64,000 bases of DNA from JAWVFM01 sp963739355. GTDB lineage: Bacteria; Actinomycetota; Thermoleophilia; Solirubrobacterales; 70-9. How positions within the stretch are numbered: the first letter of the stretch is position 1; the number at the start of each line of letters is the position of its first letter. The notes beneath the pieces are model-generated. The model was not told where the DNA came from, did not search any database, and saw only the letters and a program-made list of their open reading frames with translations. The DNA lies in assembly GCA_963739355.1 (NCBI GenBank), contig CAVUAD010000006.1, forward strand, positions 62,001-126,000, written 5' to 3'. The position numbers were made by a program, and so were the translations under genes. Below, in pieces: positions 33,278 through 43,244 of the stretch.

Positions 33278-33933
33278 GTCGCCAGATGCTCCTTCACGGG
33301 GCCAGACGCGATCGCGCGGCCGGCCTCGATCCGAACGACCCAGTCCGCCATGCGCCGCGCTTGCTCAAGGTCGTGGGTGACGAGCACGGTCGAGATCCCG
33401 AGACGCTCGCGCATGTCCAGGAGCGTGGCCTCGACCGCATCGCGCGCGACGCCGTCGAGCGCGGAGGTCGGCTCGTCGAGAAGCAGCACCTTCGGCTCCA
33501 GGGCGAGGGCACGCGCGAACATCGCCCGCTGCTGCTCTCCGACCGAGAGCTTCGAGCCGTCGCGCTCGGCGAACGACTCGTCGAGGCCCGCCAGGTCGAG
33601 GAGCCGCGGGACATCCGGCTCGATGTCGGCGAGTGCGGCGGCGAACCGGATGTTCTCCTCAACGGTGCCGTCGAGGAGGGCCGGCAGCTGCGGAACCAGC
33701 TGCACCTCCCGGCGGAGCTCGAGCGGCTCGCGCTCGCGCACGTCGCCGTCGCGATAGCGGACGCTCCCCTCGTCCGGATCGCTCAACCGGTTCAGAAGGC
33801 GCAGGACGGTCGACTTCCCGGATCCCGAGGGGCCGGCGAGGCAGCTCGCCCCCTCGGGAAGCCCCGCGGCGAGCCCGTCGAGCACGAGCTTTCCCTCGCG
33901 GCGCAGCGACACCCGGTCGAGCTCGAAGAGCAC
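33274..33933 (-). CDS. fetA: FetA-like ABC transporter ATPase
   Basis: 219 aa from GTG 33933. Walker A GPSGSGKST (34-42), Q-loop VQLVPQLPALLDG, signature LSVGEQQRAMFARALALEP, Walker B VLLLDEPTSALDG, and H-loop VTHDLEQARRM. Partner of FetB. An in-frame ATG at 33972 would add 13 residues; GTG is favoured because GATAAT ends 6 nt upstream and homologues start near LFELDRVSL. Confidence 0.9.
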   Translation of the reverse strand: MLFELDRVSLRREGKLVLDGLAAGLPEGASCLAGPSGSGKSTVLRLLNRLSDPDEGSVRYRDGDVREREPLELRREVQLVPQLPALLDGTVEENIRFAAALADIEPDVPRLLDLAGLDESFAERDGSKLSVGEQQRAMFARALALEPKVLLLDEPTSALDGVARDAVEATLLDMRERLGISTVLVTHDLEQARRMADWVVRIEAGRAIASGPVKEHLAT

Positions 33934-33939
33934 CCGGGG

Positions 33940-33945
33940 ATTATC
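33940..33945 (-). promoter_or_regulatory. -10 box of leaderless fetA
   Basis: GATAAT, then CCCCGG and the GTG of fetA. A weak -35 TCGAAG lies 17 nt further upstream. Confidence 0.55.
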
Positions 33946-34051
33946 CGCCAGGCGCCGACGCACTTCGACCATCTGCGAATTCCGGCACCCAGGTTGCCGT
34001 TTCCCGCAGGAGGTCGGGACCGCGCGCACGCTCGCGCCCGTATGCAGTGCG

Positions 34052-34876
34052 ATGGGCCTTCGAACCGGACCGCGTGTCGCTGCGACCCTCGTCGCCATCG
34101 CGGCGGCGAGCTCCGCGGCGGCGGCGTCCGCACCGCCTCACCCCGAGCGAATGCGCGCGCGCCTGGCGCCGCTCCTGCGGGTCGCGTCGGGCCTCGCGGG
34201 CGGCCACGCCAAGGGCATCCTCGGACGCTCGACGGAGGGCAGGGCGATCCGCGTCGAGGCGTGGGGCTCCGCGGCCTGGGGCGTTCGACCACCGCCGAAC
34301 GTCCTGGTGGTCGGGTGCATCCACGGGGACGAGTGCGCAGGGCGCGCGGCCGTCCATCGCATCATCAGCTGCCCCGCGTACGCGAGCGTCTGGGCGGTCC
34401 CGAACCTCAACCCGGACGGACTGCGCGAGGGCACGCGCCTCAACGGACGAGGCGTCGACCTCAACCGCAACTTCCCGCACTCCTGGCGGCCGATCGGCGG
34501 CCGCTACGACCCCGAGTACTCCGGCCCGCGCCCGCTCTCCGAGCCCGAGACGCGACTGGTCGCCCACCTCATCCGGCTCGTCCATCCGAAGATCACGATC
34601 TGGTTCCACCAGGAGGCCGAGCCGATGGTCCGCGCCTGGGGTCCGAGCGTGCCGGCGGCGAGGCGATACGCACGGCTCTCCGGCATCCCGTTCCGGCACC
34701 TCCACTGGCTCCACGGGACAGCACCGAACTGGCAGAACCACCACTTCCCCGGGACGAGCTCCTTCGTCGTCGAGCTGCCGCCCGGCCCGCTCACCGACCG
34801 GCGGGCGCGCCACCTCGGCTTCGCGGTCTTCCGGCTCACGAGGCTCGCGCTGCCGGCGCGCGACCGTCCGCGGTGA
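34052..34876 (+). CDS. Secreted M14-type zinc carboxypeptidase, MpaA-like
   Basis: 274 aa with a signal peptide (about 1-26). Zinc motif GCIHGDECAG gives His and Glu ligands; LNRNFPHSW and SGPRPLSEPETRLVAHLI match the MpaA/murein-peptide amidase subgroup; a later His in WFHQEAEP may be the third ligand; the catalytic Glu is in FVVELPPGP. Subgroup members trim peptidoglycan peptides, here outside the membrane, but the substrate is unproven. Its TGA overlaps a GTG that could start the sigma factor gene. Confidence 0.8.
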   Translation: MGLRTGPRVAATLVAIAAASSAAAASAPPHPERMRARLAPLLRVASGLAGGHAKGILGRSTEGRAIRVEAWGSAAWGVRPPPNVLVVGCIHGDECAGRAAVHRIISCPAYASVWAVPNLNPDGLREGTRLNGRGVDLNRNFPHSWRPIGGRYDPEYSGPRPLSEPETRLVAHLIRLVHPKITIWFHQEAEPMVRAWGPSVPAARRYARLSGIPFRHLHWLHGTAPNWQNHHFPGTSSFVVELPPGPLTDRRARHLGFAVFRLTRLALPARDRPR

Positions 34877-34938
34877 CGAGCCTGGTCGCCGGCGTGCGCA
34901 TCGCGGTCGCCTCAGGTGGAGAATCGAGCCTGAGCGTC

Positions 34939-35526
34939 ATGGCCGCTGAGGATCGCTTCGCATTCCGGCGTTCGAGGCCCGCGCTCCGCAAGGAGGGCGA
35001 ATTCGCCGAGCGCGACCTGATCCGGAGCGCTCAGCACGGATCGGAAGAGGCCCTCGAGCGTCTGTTCCGGCTGCACTGGCCGAAGGCGTGGCGGGCGGCC
35101 TACCTCGTGGTCCACGACGCGGCCGCCGCCGAGGACATTGCCCAGGAGGCGTTTCTCGCGGCGATCCGCGCGCTCGACCGCTTCGACCGGCGCCGGCCCT
35201 TCGGCCCCTGGCTTCACCGGATCGTCGTCAACCGCTCCATCGACTGGACCAGGGCGCGGACCCTGCGGCGGGAGACGGGGGCCGAGCTGGCGGGCGACGC
35301 CGCCGCGCCCGACGACCGCGCGCTGGCTCCGCCGCTCGGGGAAGACGTCGTGGCGGTCCTTCAGGAGCTGCCGCCCGAGCAGCGGGCGATGGTCGTGATG
35401 CGCCACGTACTCGAGTTCACGCCGGGCGAGATCGCGAAGACGCTCGGGCTGCCCCGCGGCACCGTCAACTCGCGGCTTCGCCGGGCGCTCGATCGGCTTG
35501 CCCTGGAGCTGGAGGACGAGCGATGA
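34939..35526 (+). CDS. ECF-type RNA polymerase sigma factor
   Basis: 195 aa from ATG 34939. Sigma region 2 (about 40-105: FRLHWPKAWRAAYLVVHDAAAAEDIAQEAFLAAIRAL, the -10 recognition region) and region 4 (about 140-190: LPPEQRAMVVMRHVLEFTPGEIAKTLGLPRGTVNSRLRRAL, a helix-turn-helix). GTG 34873, overlapping the peptidase stop, is an alternative start adding 22 residues. The next gene starts in its stop codon and is probably its membrane partner. Confidence 0.92.
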   Translation: MAAEDRFAFRRSRPALRKEGEFAERDLIRSAQHGSEEALERLFRLHWPKAWRAAYLVVHDAAAAEDIAQEAFLAAIRALDRFDRRRPFGPWLHRIVVNRSIDWTRARTLRRETGAELAGDAAAPDDRALAPPLGEDVVAVLQELPPEQRAMVVMRHVLEFTPGEIAKTLGLPRGTVNSRLRRALDRLALELEDER

Positions 35527-36815
35527 ACGACGAGCGCCTCACGCGCCTGCTCACCGAGACGCCGCTCGACGGCGAAGCCGAGGCTCGCGAGCGGAGCTGG
35601 CGCGTCGTCCAGGCCGCCTATGCGGAGCGGATCGCGGCGCCGCGGCGGGCGGTGACGGGACGCCGCCTGCTGGTGGCGCTGGCGACGATCGGCGCGCTCG
35701 CCGCGCTCGTCCTGACGCCGGCCGGCGCGAAGGTCGTCACCGCCGTCAAGAACGCAACCGGGATCGGCGAGAAGAACGCCAAGCCGGCGCTGACCTCGCT
35801 CCCCGCCCCGGGTTCGCTCGTCGTCGAATCGCCGCTCGGGCCGTGGGTGATCAACGAGGACGGATCCAAACGGCTGCTGGGCGACTACCGGCAGGCGAGC
35901 TGGTCGCCCCACGGCAAGTACCTGGCTCTGGCGCGTCCCGGCCAGCTCGCTGCCGTCACGCCCACGGGGATCTTCCACTGGACGATCCAGGGACATGAGA
36001 TCCGCGACCCGGCCTGGTCACCGGCCGGCAACCGGGTGGCCTACCGAAGCGGCGACTCTCTCTGGCTGGCGGCGGGCGACGCCAGCTTCCACGCGCAGCT
36101 CGAGAGTGCGATTGCGCCGGTGGCCCCCGCCTGGCGCCCGATCGCGCACCCCACCCCGGCCCCGGTCCAGTACGGCCCGCGCGTCAACGTCCTCGCCTAC
36201 GTGGACACCTCCAACCGGATCGTCGTCCTCGACACCGACACCAGGCAGACGCTGTGGACTTCCGCTCCGCTGCCGACGCCCTCCGAGCTCGTCTGGTCCT
36301 CGGACGGCCGGCAGCTGGTCGCGGTGACTCCGCGCGCCCTCTTCACGTACCGGGGCAGCGGAACTCCCACGGTCTCGCGCGTTTCGGACGACCAGACGAT
36401 TCGCTCAGTCGCCGCGCTGCCGAATACGCACCTCGTGGTCGCCTCACTTGAGGACCGGCACGCACGCGGGGTGCGGAGTACGTCGCCCGCGGAATCAGAA
36501 GCGCGCGGGCTCACTGGCCTCGGCCAGAAGCAGGGCACGATCGTCGCCGGAAGGGTCGACGGGAGGACCTTCGCGGGACAAACCCTGTTCTCGGCGCCAA
36601 GTCGTCTCGGCCGTCCTGTCCCGTCGCCCGACGCCACGTCGATCCTCGTCCCTTGGCCCGCGGCGAACCAATGGCTTTTCGTAAGTGCCGACGGGCGCGG
36701 CAGGCTCCACGCGATCGACGACATCTCCCACGAGTTCGACCCGAAGGCCACCGGTCCGGTCCCGTTCCCGCGCGTTGAGGGCTGGTGTTGCTCGACACCA
36801 ACTTCCGGCAGTTAA
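35523..36815 (+). CDS. Membrane-anchored beta-propeller protein, putative anti-sigma partner
   Basis: 430 aa. Cytoplasmic N-terminus of about 47 residues, one membrane helix (48-68, LLVALATIGALAALVL), then an extracytoplasmic region with TolB/WD-like blades: ASWSPHGKYLALARPG, PAWSPAGNRVAYRSG, LVWSSDGRQLVAVTP, VPSPDATSILVPWP. The ATGA overlap with the sigma gene and the topology suggest an anti-sigma factor or a sensor; the short cytoplasmic part has no zinc (HxxxCxxC) motif, so the anti-sigma role is inference. Confidence 0.7.
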   Translation: MNDERLTRLLTETPLDGEAEARERSWRVVQAAYAERIAAPRRAVTGRRLLVALATIGALAALVLTPAGAKVVTAVKNATGIGEKNAKPALTSLPAPGSLVVESPLGPWVINEDGSKRLLGDYRQASWSPHGKYLALARPGQLAAVTPTGIFHWTIQGHEIRDPAWSPAGNRVAYRSGDSLWLAAGDASFHAQLESAIAPVAPAWRPIAHPTPAPVQYGPRVNVLAYVDTSNRIVVLDTDTRQTLWTSAPLPTPSELVWSSDGRQLVAVTPRALFTYRGSGTPTVSRVSDDQTIRSVAALPNTHLVVASLEDRHARGVRSTSPAESEARGLTGLGQKQGTIVAGRVDGRTFAGQTLFSAPSRLGRPVPSPDATSILVPWPAANQWLFVSADGRGRLHAIDDISHEFDPKATGPVPFPRVEGWCCSTPTSGS

Positions 36816-36817
36816 CG

Positions 36818-36859
36818 CCTACTTGATTCCAAGTAGGAAAACGGTTCCGCGGAACCGTT
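36818..36859. terminator. Two adjacent hairpins between convergent genes
   Basis: CCTACTTG-ATTC-CAAGTAGG (36818-36837) and the perfect 20-bp palindrome at 36840-36859 with arms AACGGTTCCG and CGGAACCGTT. They lie just past the propeller gene stop and about 100 bp past the stop of the convergent lipoprotein gene. AAAA/TTTT separates them, so they may terminate transcription from both sides. Confidence 0.55.
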
Positions 36860-36959
36860 GTGTGCCTGGAGTGTGACGGGCTTGGTCTTGGTGGCCGTGG
36901 ACGAACATATGTTCGATGGTACGGCAAGGCCCGGACGCAATCGAAAGAAGCTTGGACCC

Positions 36960-37412
36960 CTACGCGAACGAGAACATGACGAACTGGTTGCCTCGGAAGC
37001 AGACGTTTCGTGCCTCCTGACGAGCCTCGGTCGACCAGCAGACCCAGCCGAACTCGTTGCGGAAGAAGCCGACGTCGTCGTTGTACGGGTAGGGATCTCG
37101 GCCGTGGATTCGCGGCGGTGCGACGCCGAACTTCGGAAGCGTCCGGCGCACGGTCCGACAGTCGATGTTTCGGATCCAGACGTCGTATCCGCCGCCCCGC
37201 TCTCCGAGCGGGCAGTAGTGAAGGTTGGCGTCCGCGGGCTTCGCCGGGAAGTCGCAGGTCAGGTTGTCGTGCCGGTTCTGAGGACACCCGGGTGTCCGCG
37301 AGAGAGTGGTCGACGAGGCGCGGCCGCTCGCACCCCGGCCGGCGCCTGACGAACAGCCCGCGAGCAGCCATGCGGCAGCAAGGCACACGGGAATCGCGCG
37401 GACGCAGCGCAT
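36960..37412 (-). CDS. Lipoprotein of unknown function
   Basis: 150 aa from ATG 37412. N-terminus MRCVRAIPVCLAAAWLLAGC ends in a lipobox with Cys20 as the lipidated residue. The mature part has six further cysteines and aromatic-rich patches (HYCPLGERGGGYDVWIRNIDC, split here as HYCPLGERGGGYD and VWIRNIDC; later FGWVCW and NVCFRGNQFVMFSFA), suggesting a disulphide-stabilised surface domain. No family recognised. GAGAGGAG precedes the ATG at short spacing. Confidence 0.65.
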   Translation of the reverse strand: MRCVRAIPVCLAAAWLLAGCSSGAGRGASGRASSTTLSRTPGCPQNRHDNLTCDFPAKPADANLHYCPLGERGGGYDVWIRNIDCRTVRRTLPKFGVAPPRIHGRDPYPYNDDVGFFRNEFGWVCWSTEARQEARNVCFRGNQFVMFSFA

Positions 37413-37450
37413 CTCCTCTCTTACGCGCCCGGCCGCGCGGGAGGTCCGCG

Positions 37451-37497
37451 CCGAGTGGACCGTTTCGACACGTGGGGTGGCGTTTTCGTCCACTCGG
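37451..37497. promoter_or_regulatory. 10-bp inverted repeat upstream of the lipoprotein gene
   Basis: CCGAGTGGAC (37451-37460) and GTCCACTCGG (37488-37497) are perfect inverted copies 27 bp apart in the 213-bp divergent gap between the lipoprotein gene and ku. It could be two half-sites for a regulator or a transcript hairpin. Nothing else is visible in this gap. Confidence 0.5.
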
Positions 37498-37625
37498 TGG
37501 CCAGACCGATGAATTCGCGGGCGCGCGCCGGTCTTCACAGGCATGCAGGCACGGATCCGCAAGCAAGATCGCAACCAGGCGCAGGCGCCTGAATACTCCG
37601 CGGCGAACCTGGGAAACTGACTCTT

Positions 37626-38555
37626 ATGCCTCGCGCAATCTGGTCAGGATCGATCAGCTTCGGGCTTCTGAACGTGCCCGTGAAGCTCTACAGCGCCGTC
37701 GCTCGCAAGAACGTGAGCTTTCGCGAGCTGCGCCAGTCCGACGGCTCGCGCGTGCGCCACAAGCGGGTCGCCGAATCGGACGGCAAGGAGGTCGCCTACG
37801 AGGAGATCGTCAAGGGCTACGAGATCTCCCCCGAGCAGTACGTGGTGATCACCCGCGACGAGCTCGAGTCGCTCGATCCGAAGAAGACGAAGGCCATCGA
37901 GATCGAGGACTTCGTCTCCCTGGACGAGATCGACCCCATCTACTTCGACCACCCGTACTACCTCGGCCCCGACAAGGGCGCCGAGCGCGCCTACGCCCTG
38001 CTGGTCAAGGCCATGGAGGACGAGCGCAAGGTGGCGGTCGGGCGCTTCGTGCTGCGCAACCGCGAGAGCCTGGCCGCGCTGCGGCCGATGGACGGGGTGC
38101 TGACGCTGACCACCATGCGCTTCGCCGACGAGGTCGTCGTGCCCGAGGAGCTCGGCGAGATCGTCCCCGAGGACGTCGAGAAGCCGAAGAAGCGCGAGCT
38201 CGACATGGCCAAGCAGCTCGTCGGCCAGCTCGAGTCGAAGTTCGAGCCGGACAAGTACCGCGACGAGTACCGCGAGGACCTTCTCGCGATGATCGAGCGT
38301 AAGGCGGAGGGCAAGGACGTCGTCGAGGCCGCTTCGGATGAGCCCAAGCCGACGCGCGCACCGGACCTGATGGCCGCCCTCGAGGAGAGCCTCGCGGCCG
38401 TCAAGAGCGAGCCGCTCGCCGCCGGGAAGTCCAACGGCGGCACGTCGAAGAGCAAGAGCTCGTCGTCGAAGTCGAAGTCCACCGCCAAGTCGAAGTCCAG
38501 CTCCGCCTCCAAGCCGAAGTCGCGATCGCGAAGCAAGGCCAAAGCCGCGAAGTAG
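37626..38555 (+). CDS. ku: Ku homodimer protein for non-homologous end joining
   Basis: 309 aa. Starts MPRAIWSGSISFGLLNVPVKLY, the standard bacterial Ku opening; the core (to about 255) contains HKRVAESDGKEV, ISPEQYVVITRDE and the dimer region. The last 55 residues are almost only Lys, Ser and Ala (SKSKSSSSKSKSTAKSKSS and onward), a basic tail of the kind that binds DNA in other long Ku proteins. It threads onto broken DNA ends and recruits LigD. The LigD polymerase follows immediately in the -1 frame. Confidence 0.96.
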   Translation: MPRAIWSGSISFGLLNVPVKLYSAVARKNVSFRELRQSDGSRVRHKRVAESDGKEVAYEEIVKGYEISPEQYVVITRDELESLDPKKTKAIEIEDFVSLDEIDPIYFDHPYYLGPDKGAERAYALLVKAMEDERKVAVGRFVLRNRESLAALRPMDGVLTLTTMRFADEVVVPEELGEIVPEDVEKPKKRELDMAKQLVGQLESKFEPDKYRDEYREDLLAMIERKAEGKDVVEAASDEPKPTRAPDLMAALEESLAAVKSEPLAAGKSNGGTSKSKSSSSKSKSTAKSKSSSASKPKSRSRSKAKAAK

Positions 38556-38578
38556 ACGTCGACGGGCGCCGGGTCGGG

Positions 38579-39442
38579 CTGACCAACCTCGACAAGGTCC
38601 TCTGGCCGAAGACCGGCTTCACCAAGGGTGAGGCCATCGACTACTACGCACGGATCGCCGAGGTGATCCTGCCCCACCTCGCCGGCCGCCCCCTCACCCG
38701 GGTGCGCTTTCCGAACGGGACGGCGGAGAAGAGCTTCTACGAGAAGCGAGCCCCCTCGCACACGCCCGACTGGGTCAAGACCGCTCCGCTCGAGTTCGGC
38801 AACGAGGGGCTCCTGCACTTCGTCGTCTGCGACGACCGCGCGACGCTGATCTGGCTTGCGCAGCTCGCCGCGCTGGAGCTCCACCCGTCGCTCTCGCTGG
38901 CCAAGGACGTGGAGCGCCCCACCTTCCTGGTCTTCGACCTCGACCCCGGCCCGCCCGCGGACATCCTCGACTGCTGCCGCGTCGGCCTGACGATCCGGGC
39001 GATGTTCGAGGACCTGGGCCTGGAGTCGTTCCCCAAGACCTCCGGCTCCAAGGGGCTGCAGCTCTACGTGCCGCTCAACACCAAGGTCACCTACGAGGAG
39101 ACCAAGCCGTTCGCCCACGCGGTCGCGCAGGCGCTGGAGCGCGACGATCCCGAGCACGTCGTCTCGAAGATGAAGAAGGACCTGCGCAAGGGCAAGGTCC
39201 TGGTCGACTGGAGTCAGAACGACCGGGCGAAGACAACGGTCGCTGTCTACTCGCTTCGCCGCCGCGACCACCCCACCGTCTCGACCCCCGTCACCTGGGC
39301 AGAGGTCGAGCGGGCGCTGAAGGGGGATGACCCGAATCTCCTGCGCTTCGAGGCGACCGACGTCCTGAAACGGGTGAAGAAGCACGGCGACCTCTTCAAG
39401 CCCGTCCTCGAGCTCAAGCAGAAGCTCCCGAAACCGGGATAG
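38579..39442 (+). CDS. ligD: LigD polymerase domain (AEP/Prim-Pol) as a separate gene; start codon unclear
   Basis: NHEJ polymerase of about 290 aa. Conserved regions in order: NLDKVLWPKTGFTKGEAIDYY (shown here as NLDKVLWPKTGFTK then GEAIDYY), ILPHLAGRPLTRVRFPNG, FLVFDLDPG (catalytic Asp pair), KTSGSKGLQLYVPL, and VDWSQN (third acidic site). The conserved N-terminus begins at about 38549 (EVDVDGRRVGLTNLD) but there is no ATG, GTG or TTG in frame from the stop at 38339-38341 to GTG 38663, which would delete it. CTG 38579 is the only near-standard codon. No ligase or phosphoesterase domain is attached. Confidence 0.8.
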   Translation: MTNLDKVLWPKTGFTKGEAIDYYARIAEVILPHLAGRPLTRVRFPNGTAEKSFYEKRAPSHTPDWVKTAPLEFGNEGLLHFVVCDDRATLIWLAQLAALELHPSLSLAKDVERPTFLVFDLDPGPPADILDCCRVGLTIRAMFEDLGLESFPKTSGSKGLQLYVPLNTKVTYEETKPFAHAVAQALERDDPEHVVSKMKKDLRKGKVLVDWSQNDRAKTTVAVYSLRRRDHPTVSTPVTWAEVERALKGDDPNLLRFEATDVLKRVKKHGDLFKPVLELKQKLPKPG

Positions 39443-39478
39443 AGTCTCCCCCGTCGGATCACAAACCCAGGGAGGCGT

Positions 39479-39934
39479 ATGCGAAATCGGTGGAAGGTGC
39501 TGGCTGCTTTCGGCGCCGGAGTGGCGATCGCCGTGCCGGCGACGGTCATGGCGGGCGGCGACCCAGGAATCGTCGGCGACGTCGGCGGCCAGAACTGGGA
39601 GAGCATGGGCAAGGCCACGGTGCCCGCTCACTGGACACCGCTACCCGGCGCCATTGGACACCTGAACCTGGCCCCAGGCCCGCACTCGCTGATCGTCAGC
39701 GCCGACATGGCCAAGGGCAAAGCGAAGTTCCGCGTCGTTTCGGGATCCGTCCTCAAGCCCGGGGCCATCCTGTTCGCAGGCCAGGGGGCGAACTCGTTCA
39801 CGTTCGCCTATCCGGAAGGATGCGGCCCGGACATCAATCCCACTCTCGAATGGGAGCGGGCCGGTGCGAAAACGGCAGTCACCCGGCGCATCACCACCCT
39901 CAACATCAGCGCGGGCAGCCTCTGCGCCTTCTAG
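39479..39934 (+). CDS. Small secreted protein of unknown function
   Basis: 151 aa. Signal peptide to about residue 25 (VLAAFGAGVAIAVPATVMA), then a mostly beta-like domain with two cysteines near the end (EGCGPD and SLCAF) that may pair. GGGAGG lies 5 nt before the ATG, so this gene has a normal leader. No family recognised. It is alone, 36 bp after ligD. Confidence 0.6.
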   Translation: MRNRWKVLAAFGAGVAIAVPATVMAGGDPGIVGDVGGQNWESMGKATVPAHWTPLPGAIGHLNLAPGPHSLIVSADMAKGKAKFRVVSGSVLKPGAILFAGQGANSFTFAYPEGCGPDINPTLEWERAGAKTAVTRRITTLNISAGSLCAF

Positions 39935-39957
39935 GCCATCGCACCCCCCAATAGAAG

Positions 39958-39979
39958 GAGGCCCGGCGAACCGGGCCTC
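39958..39979. terminator. Hairpin terminator between convergent genes
   Basis: GAGGCCCGG-CGAA-CCGGGCCTC, 9-bp stem. On the minus strand the loop is UUCG and the stem is followed by CTTCTATT, so it most likely ends the gcvPA-gcvPB transcript; it also follows the secreted protein gene on the plus strand. The remaining 226 bp up to gcvPB (39980-40205) hold no gene I can support. Confidence 0.7.
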
Positions 39980-40205
39980 ACTCCAAACCTCGCCTTCATC
40001 CGGTGAACCTCGGTTCGCCTTGCGGCGCCCCTGAGGCCTTCCTTGCGTCGGGCCCGGCGTTCCTTGCAGTTCGCCTGACTCACCGTTTTCGATCTTGCGA
40101 TCTCCGATGAGGACTTGGTGATGAGCAACCTAGCGCGGGGCCATGGGGCCTGCAAGGTGGGTTTGCGTAATTTGCGCCAACAATCGGCGCAGCGGGGCCG
40201 GCGGG

Positions 40206-41767
40206 CTACGGATTCGGCTGGCGAAGCACCGGCTTGCGGCTCGCCGTCGCCTCGTCGAGGCGGCGGACCGGAGTGGTGTAAGGGGCGTTGCGGGCGATCT
40301 CGGGATCGCGCTCGGCCTCCTCGAGGATGGTGTTGATCGCCGCGGCGAGCTCGTCGAGCGACTCGCGCGTCTCGGTCTCCGTCGGCTCGAACATCAGCGC
40401 CTCGTCCACCAGCAGCGGGAAGTAGATCGTCGGCGGGTGATAGCCGAAATCGAGGAGGCGCTTGGCGACGTCGAGCGTGGTGATTCCAAGCTCGCGCTTG
40501 GCCGGCGCGCCCGAGAGGACGAACTCATGCAGCGGGGTGCGCTCGAATGCCAGCGGCAGCTTGTCAGCGGCCGCCCCCTCGCGGAGCTTCGCGAGCAGGT
40601 AGTTGGCGTTCAGCACCGCGGTCTCCGAGGCCTCCTGCAGGCCGTCGCCGCCGAGGCTGCGGATGTACGCGTAGGAGCGCACGAACACCCCGAAGTTGCC
40701 CTGGAAGCCGCGCAGCCGCCCGATCGACTTCTCGGCGTTGGCACGCAGCTCGAACCGCGGCTGCGCGCTTGCGCCGTTGCTGCCCTCGACGCGCACGATG
40801 CGCGGCACCGGGAGGTAGGGCTCGATGCGGTCGGCGACGGCGATCGGCCCGGCACCCGGCCCGCCGCCGCCATGCGGCTGGGAGAACGACTTGTGGAGGT
40901 TCAGGTGGACGATGTCGAACCCCATGTCGCCCGGCCGGGAGCGGCCCATGATCGCGTTGAGGTTGGCGCCGTCGTAGTAGAGGGTGCCGCCCACGCCGTG
41001 GACGATCGAGGCGATCTCGGTGATGTTGCGGTCGAAGAGCCCGAGCGTGTTGGGGTTGGTGAGCATGAGCGACGCGACGTTCTCGTCGGCCTTGGCGCGC
41101 AGGTCGTCCAGGTCGACCCCGCCGTCATCCGCGGTCGCGACCTTCACCACCTCGAGCCCCGCCATCGTCACCGTCGCCGGGTTCGTGCCGTGGGCGGTGT
41201 CCGGGGTGAGCACCTTCGTGCGCTCCTCGCCACGGTCGGCGTGATAGGCGCGGGTGAGCAGCAGGCCCGCCAGCTCGCCGTGCGAGCCCGCCGAGGGCTG
41301 GAGCGAGACGTGCGGCAGGCCGGTGAGCTCGGCGAGCTCGCGCTCCAGGTTCCACATCAGCTCGAGCGCCCCCTGCGCGCGCTTCGCGTCTTGAGCGGGG
41401 TGAAGCCGGGCGTGGCCCGGAAGCGCGGCAACCCGCTCGTTGACCCGCGGGTTGTGCTTCATCGTGCAGGAGCCGAGCGGGTATGGGCCGGTGTCGAGGT
41501 CGAAGTTGCGCCGCGAGATGCGGTTGTAGTGGCGGACGATCTCCGGCTCGGAGACCTCGGGGAGCTCCGCGGGCTTCGCGCGCAGCAGGGTCGCGGGGAT
41601 GAGCTCTTCGATCGGCGTCTCCGGGACGTCGGCGTCCGGCATGACGGCGGCGCGGCGGCCCTTGACGGAGCGTTCGAAGATGGTCACGACGGGGTCGCGC
41701 TGCTGCGGGGTCGGGACGTCGGCGTTTGAGGGCGGCGAGGGACTGCCGGCCCCGGGGGAGGTCTCAC

Positions 41768-41771
<4 letters not shown>
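40206..41771 (-). CDS. gcvPB: Glycine dehydrogenase (decarboxylating) subunit 2
   Basis: 521 aa, the C-terminal half of P-protein as a separate gene. PLP lysine in HLNLHKSFSQPHGGGGPG; also LGSCTMKHNPRVNE and SLQPSAGSHGELAG. With GcvPA it decarboxylates glycine and passes aminomethyl to lipoyl-GcvH. An N-terminal extension of about 30 Pro/Ser residues precedes the usual start, so a later start is possible. The start overlaps the gcvPA stop by 4 nt. Confidence 0.95.
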
Positions 41772-43183
<1,412 letters not shown>

Positions 43184-43189
43184 GCCCTG

Positions 43190-43195
43190 ATCGTA
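43190..43195 (-). promoter_or_regulatory. -10 box of leaderless gcvPA
   Basis: TACGAT, then CAGGGC and the GTG. It would give gcvPA-gcvPB a transcript separate from gcvT-gcvH. No -35 is recognisable. Confidence 0.5.
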
Positions 43196-43244
43196 GTGAG
43201 AGCCACGGCGCGGCCGGCCTGCGCCGCCCGGGCACAACCTCGTG

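Noticed and set aside
33286..34900. Plus-strand frame joined to the sigma factor, making a 746-codon product
   Set aside because: Only the last 195 codons are sigma factor; the rest is antisense to fetA and overlaps the M14 peptidase in another frame.
36840..36859. Regulatory operator (20-bp perfect palindrome)
   Set aside because: It lies between two convergent gene ends next to a second hairpin, so a terminator role is more likely than an operator.
38400..38555. Frameshift error inside the Ku Lys/Ser tail
   Set aside because: The Ku frame keeps a typical Lys/Ser/Ala tail right up to its TAG, while the -1 frame of the same stretch reads as implausible Val/Glu/Gln sequence, so the tail itself appears correctly sequenced.
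39931..40155. Small minus-strand frame of 74 codons after gcvPB
   Set aside because: It runs through a 9-bp terminator hairpin, has no ribosome site and no recognisable protein features.
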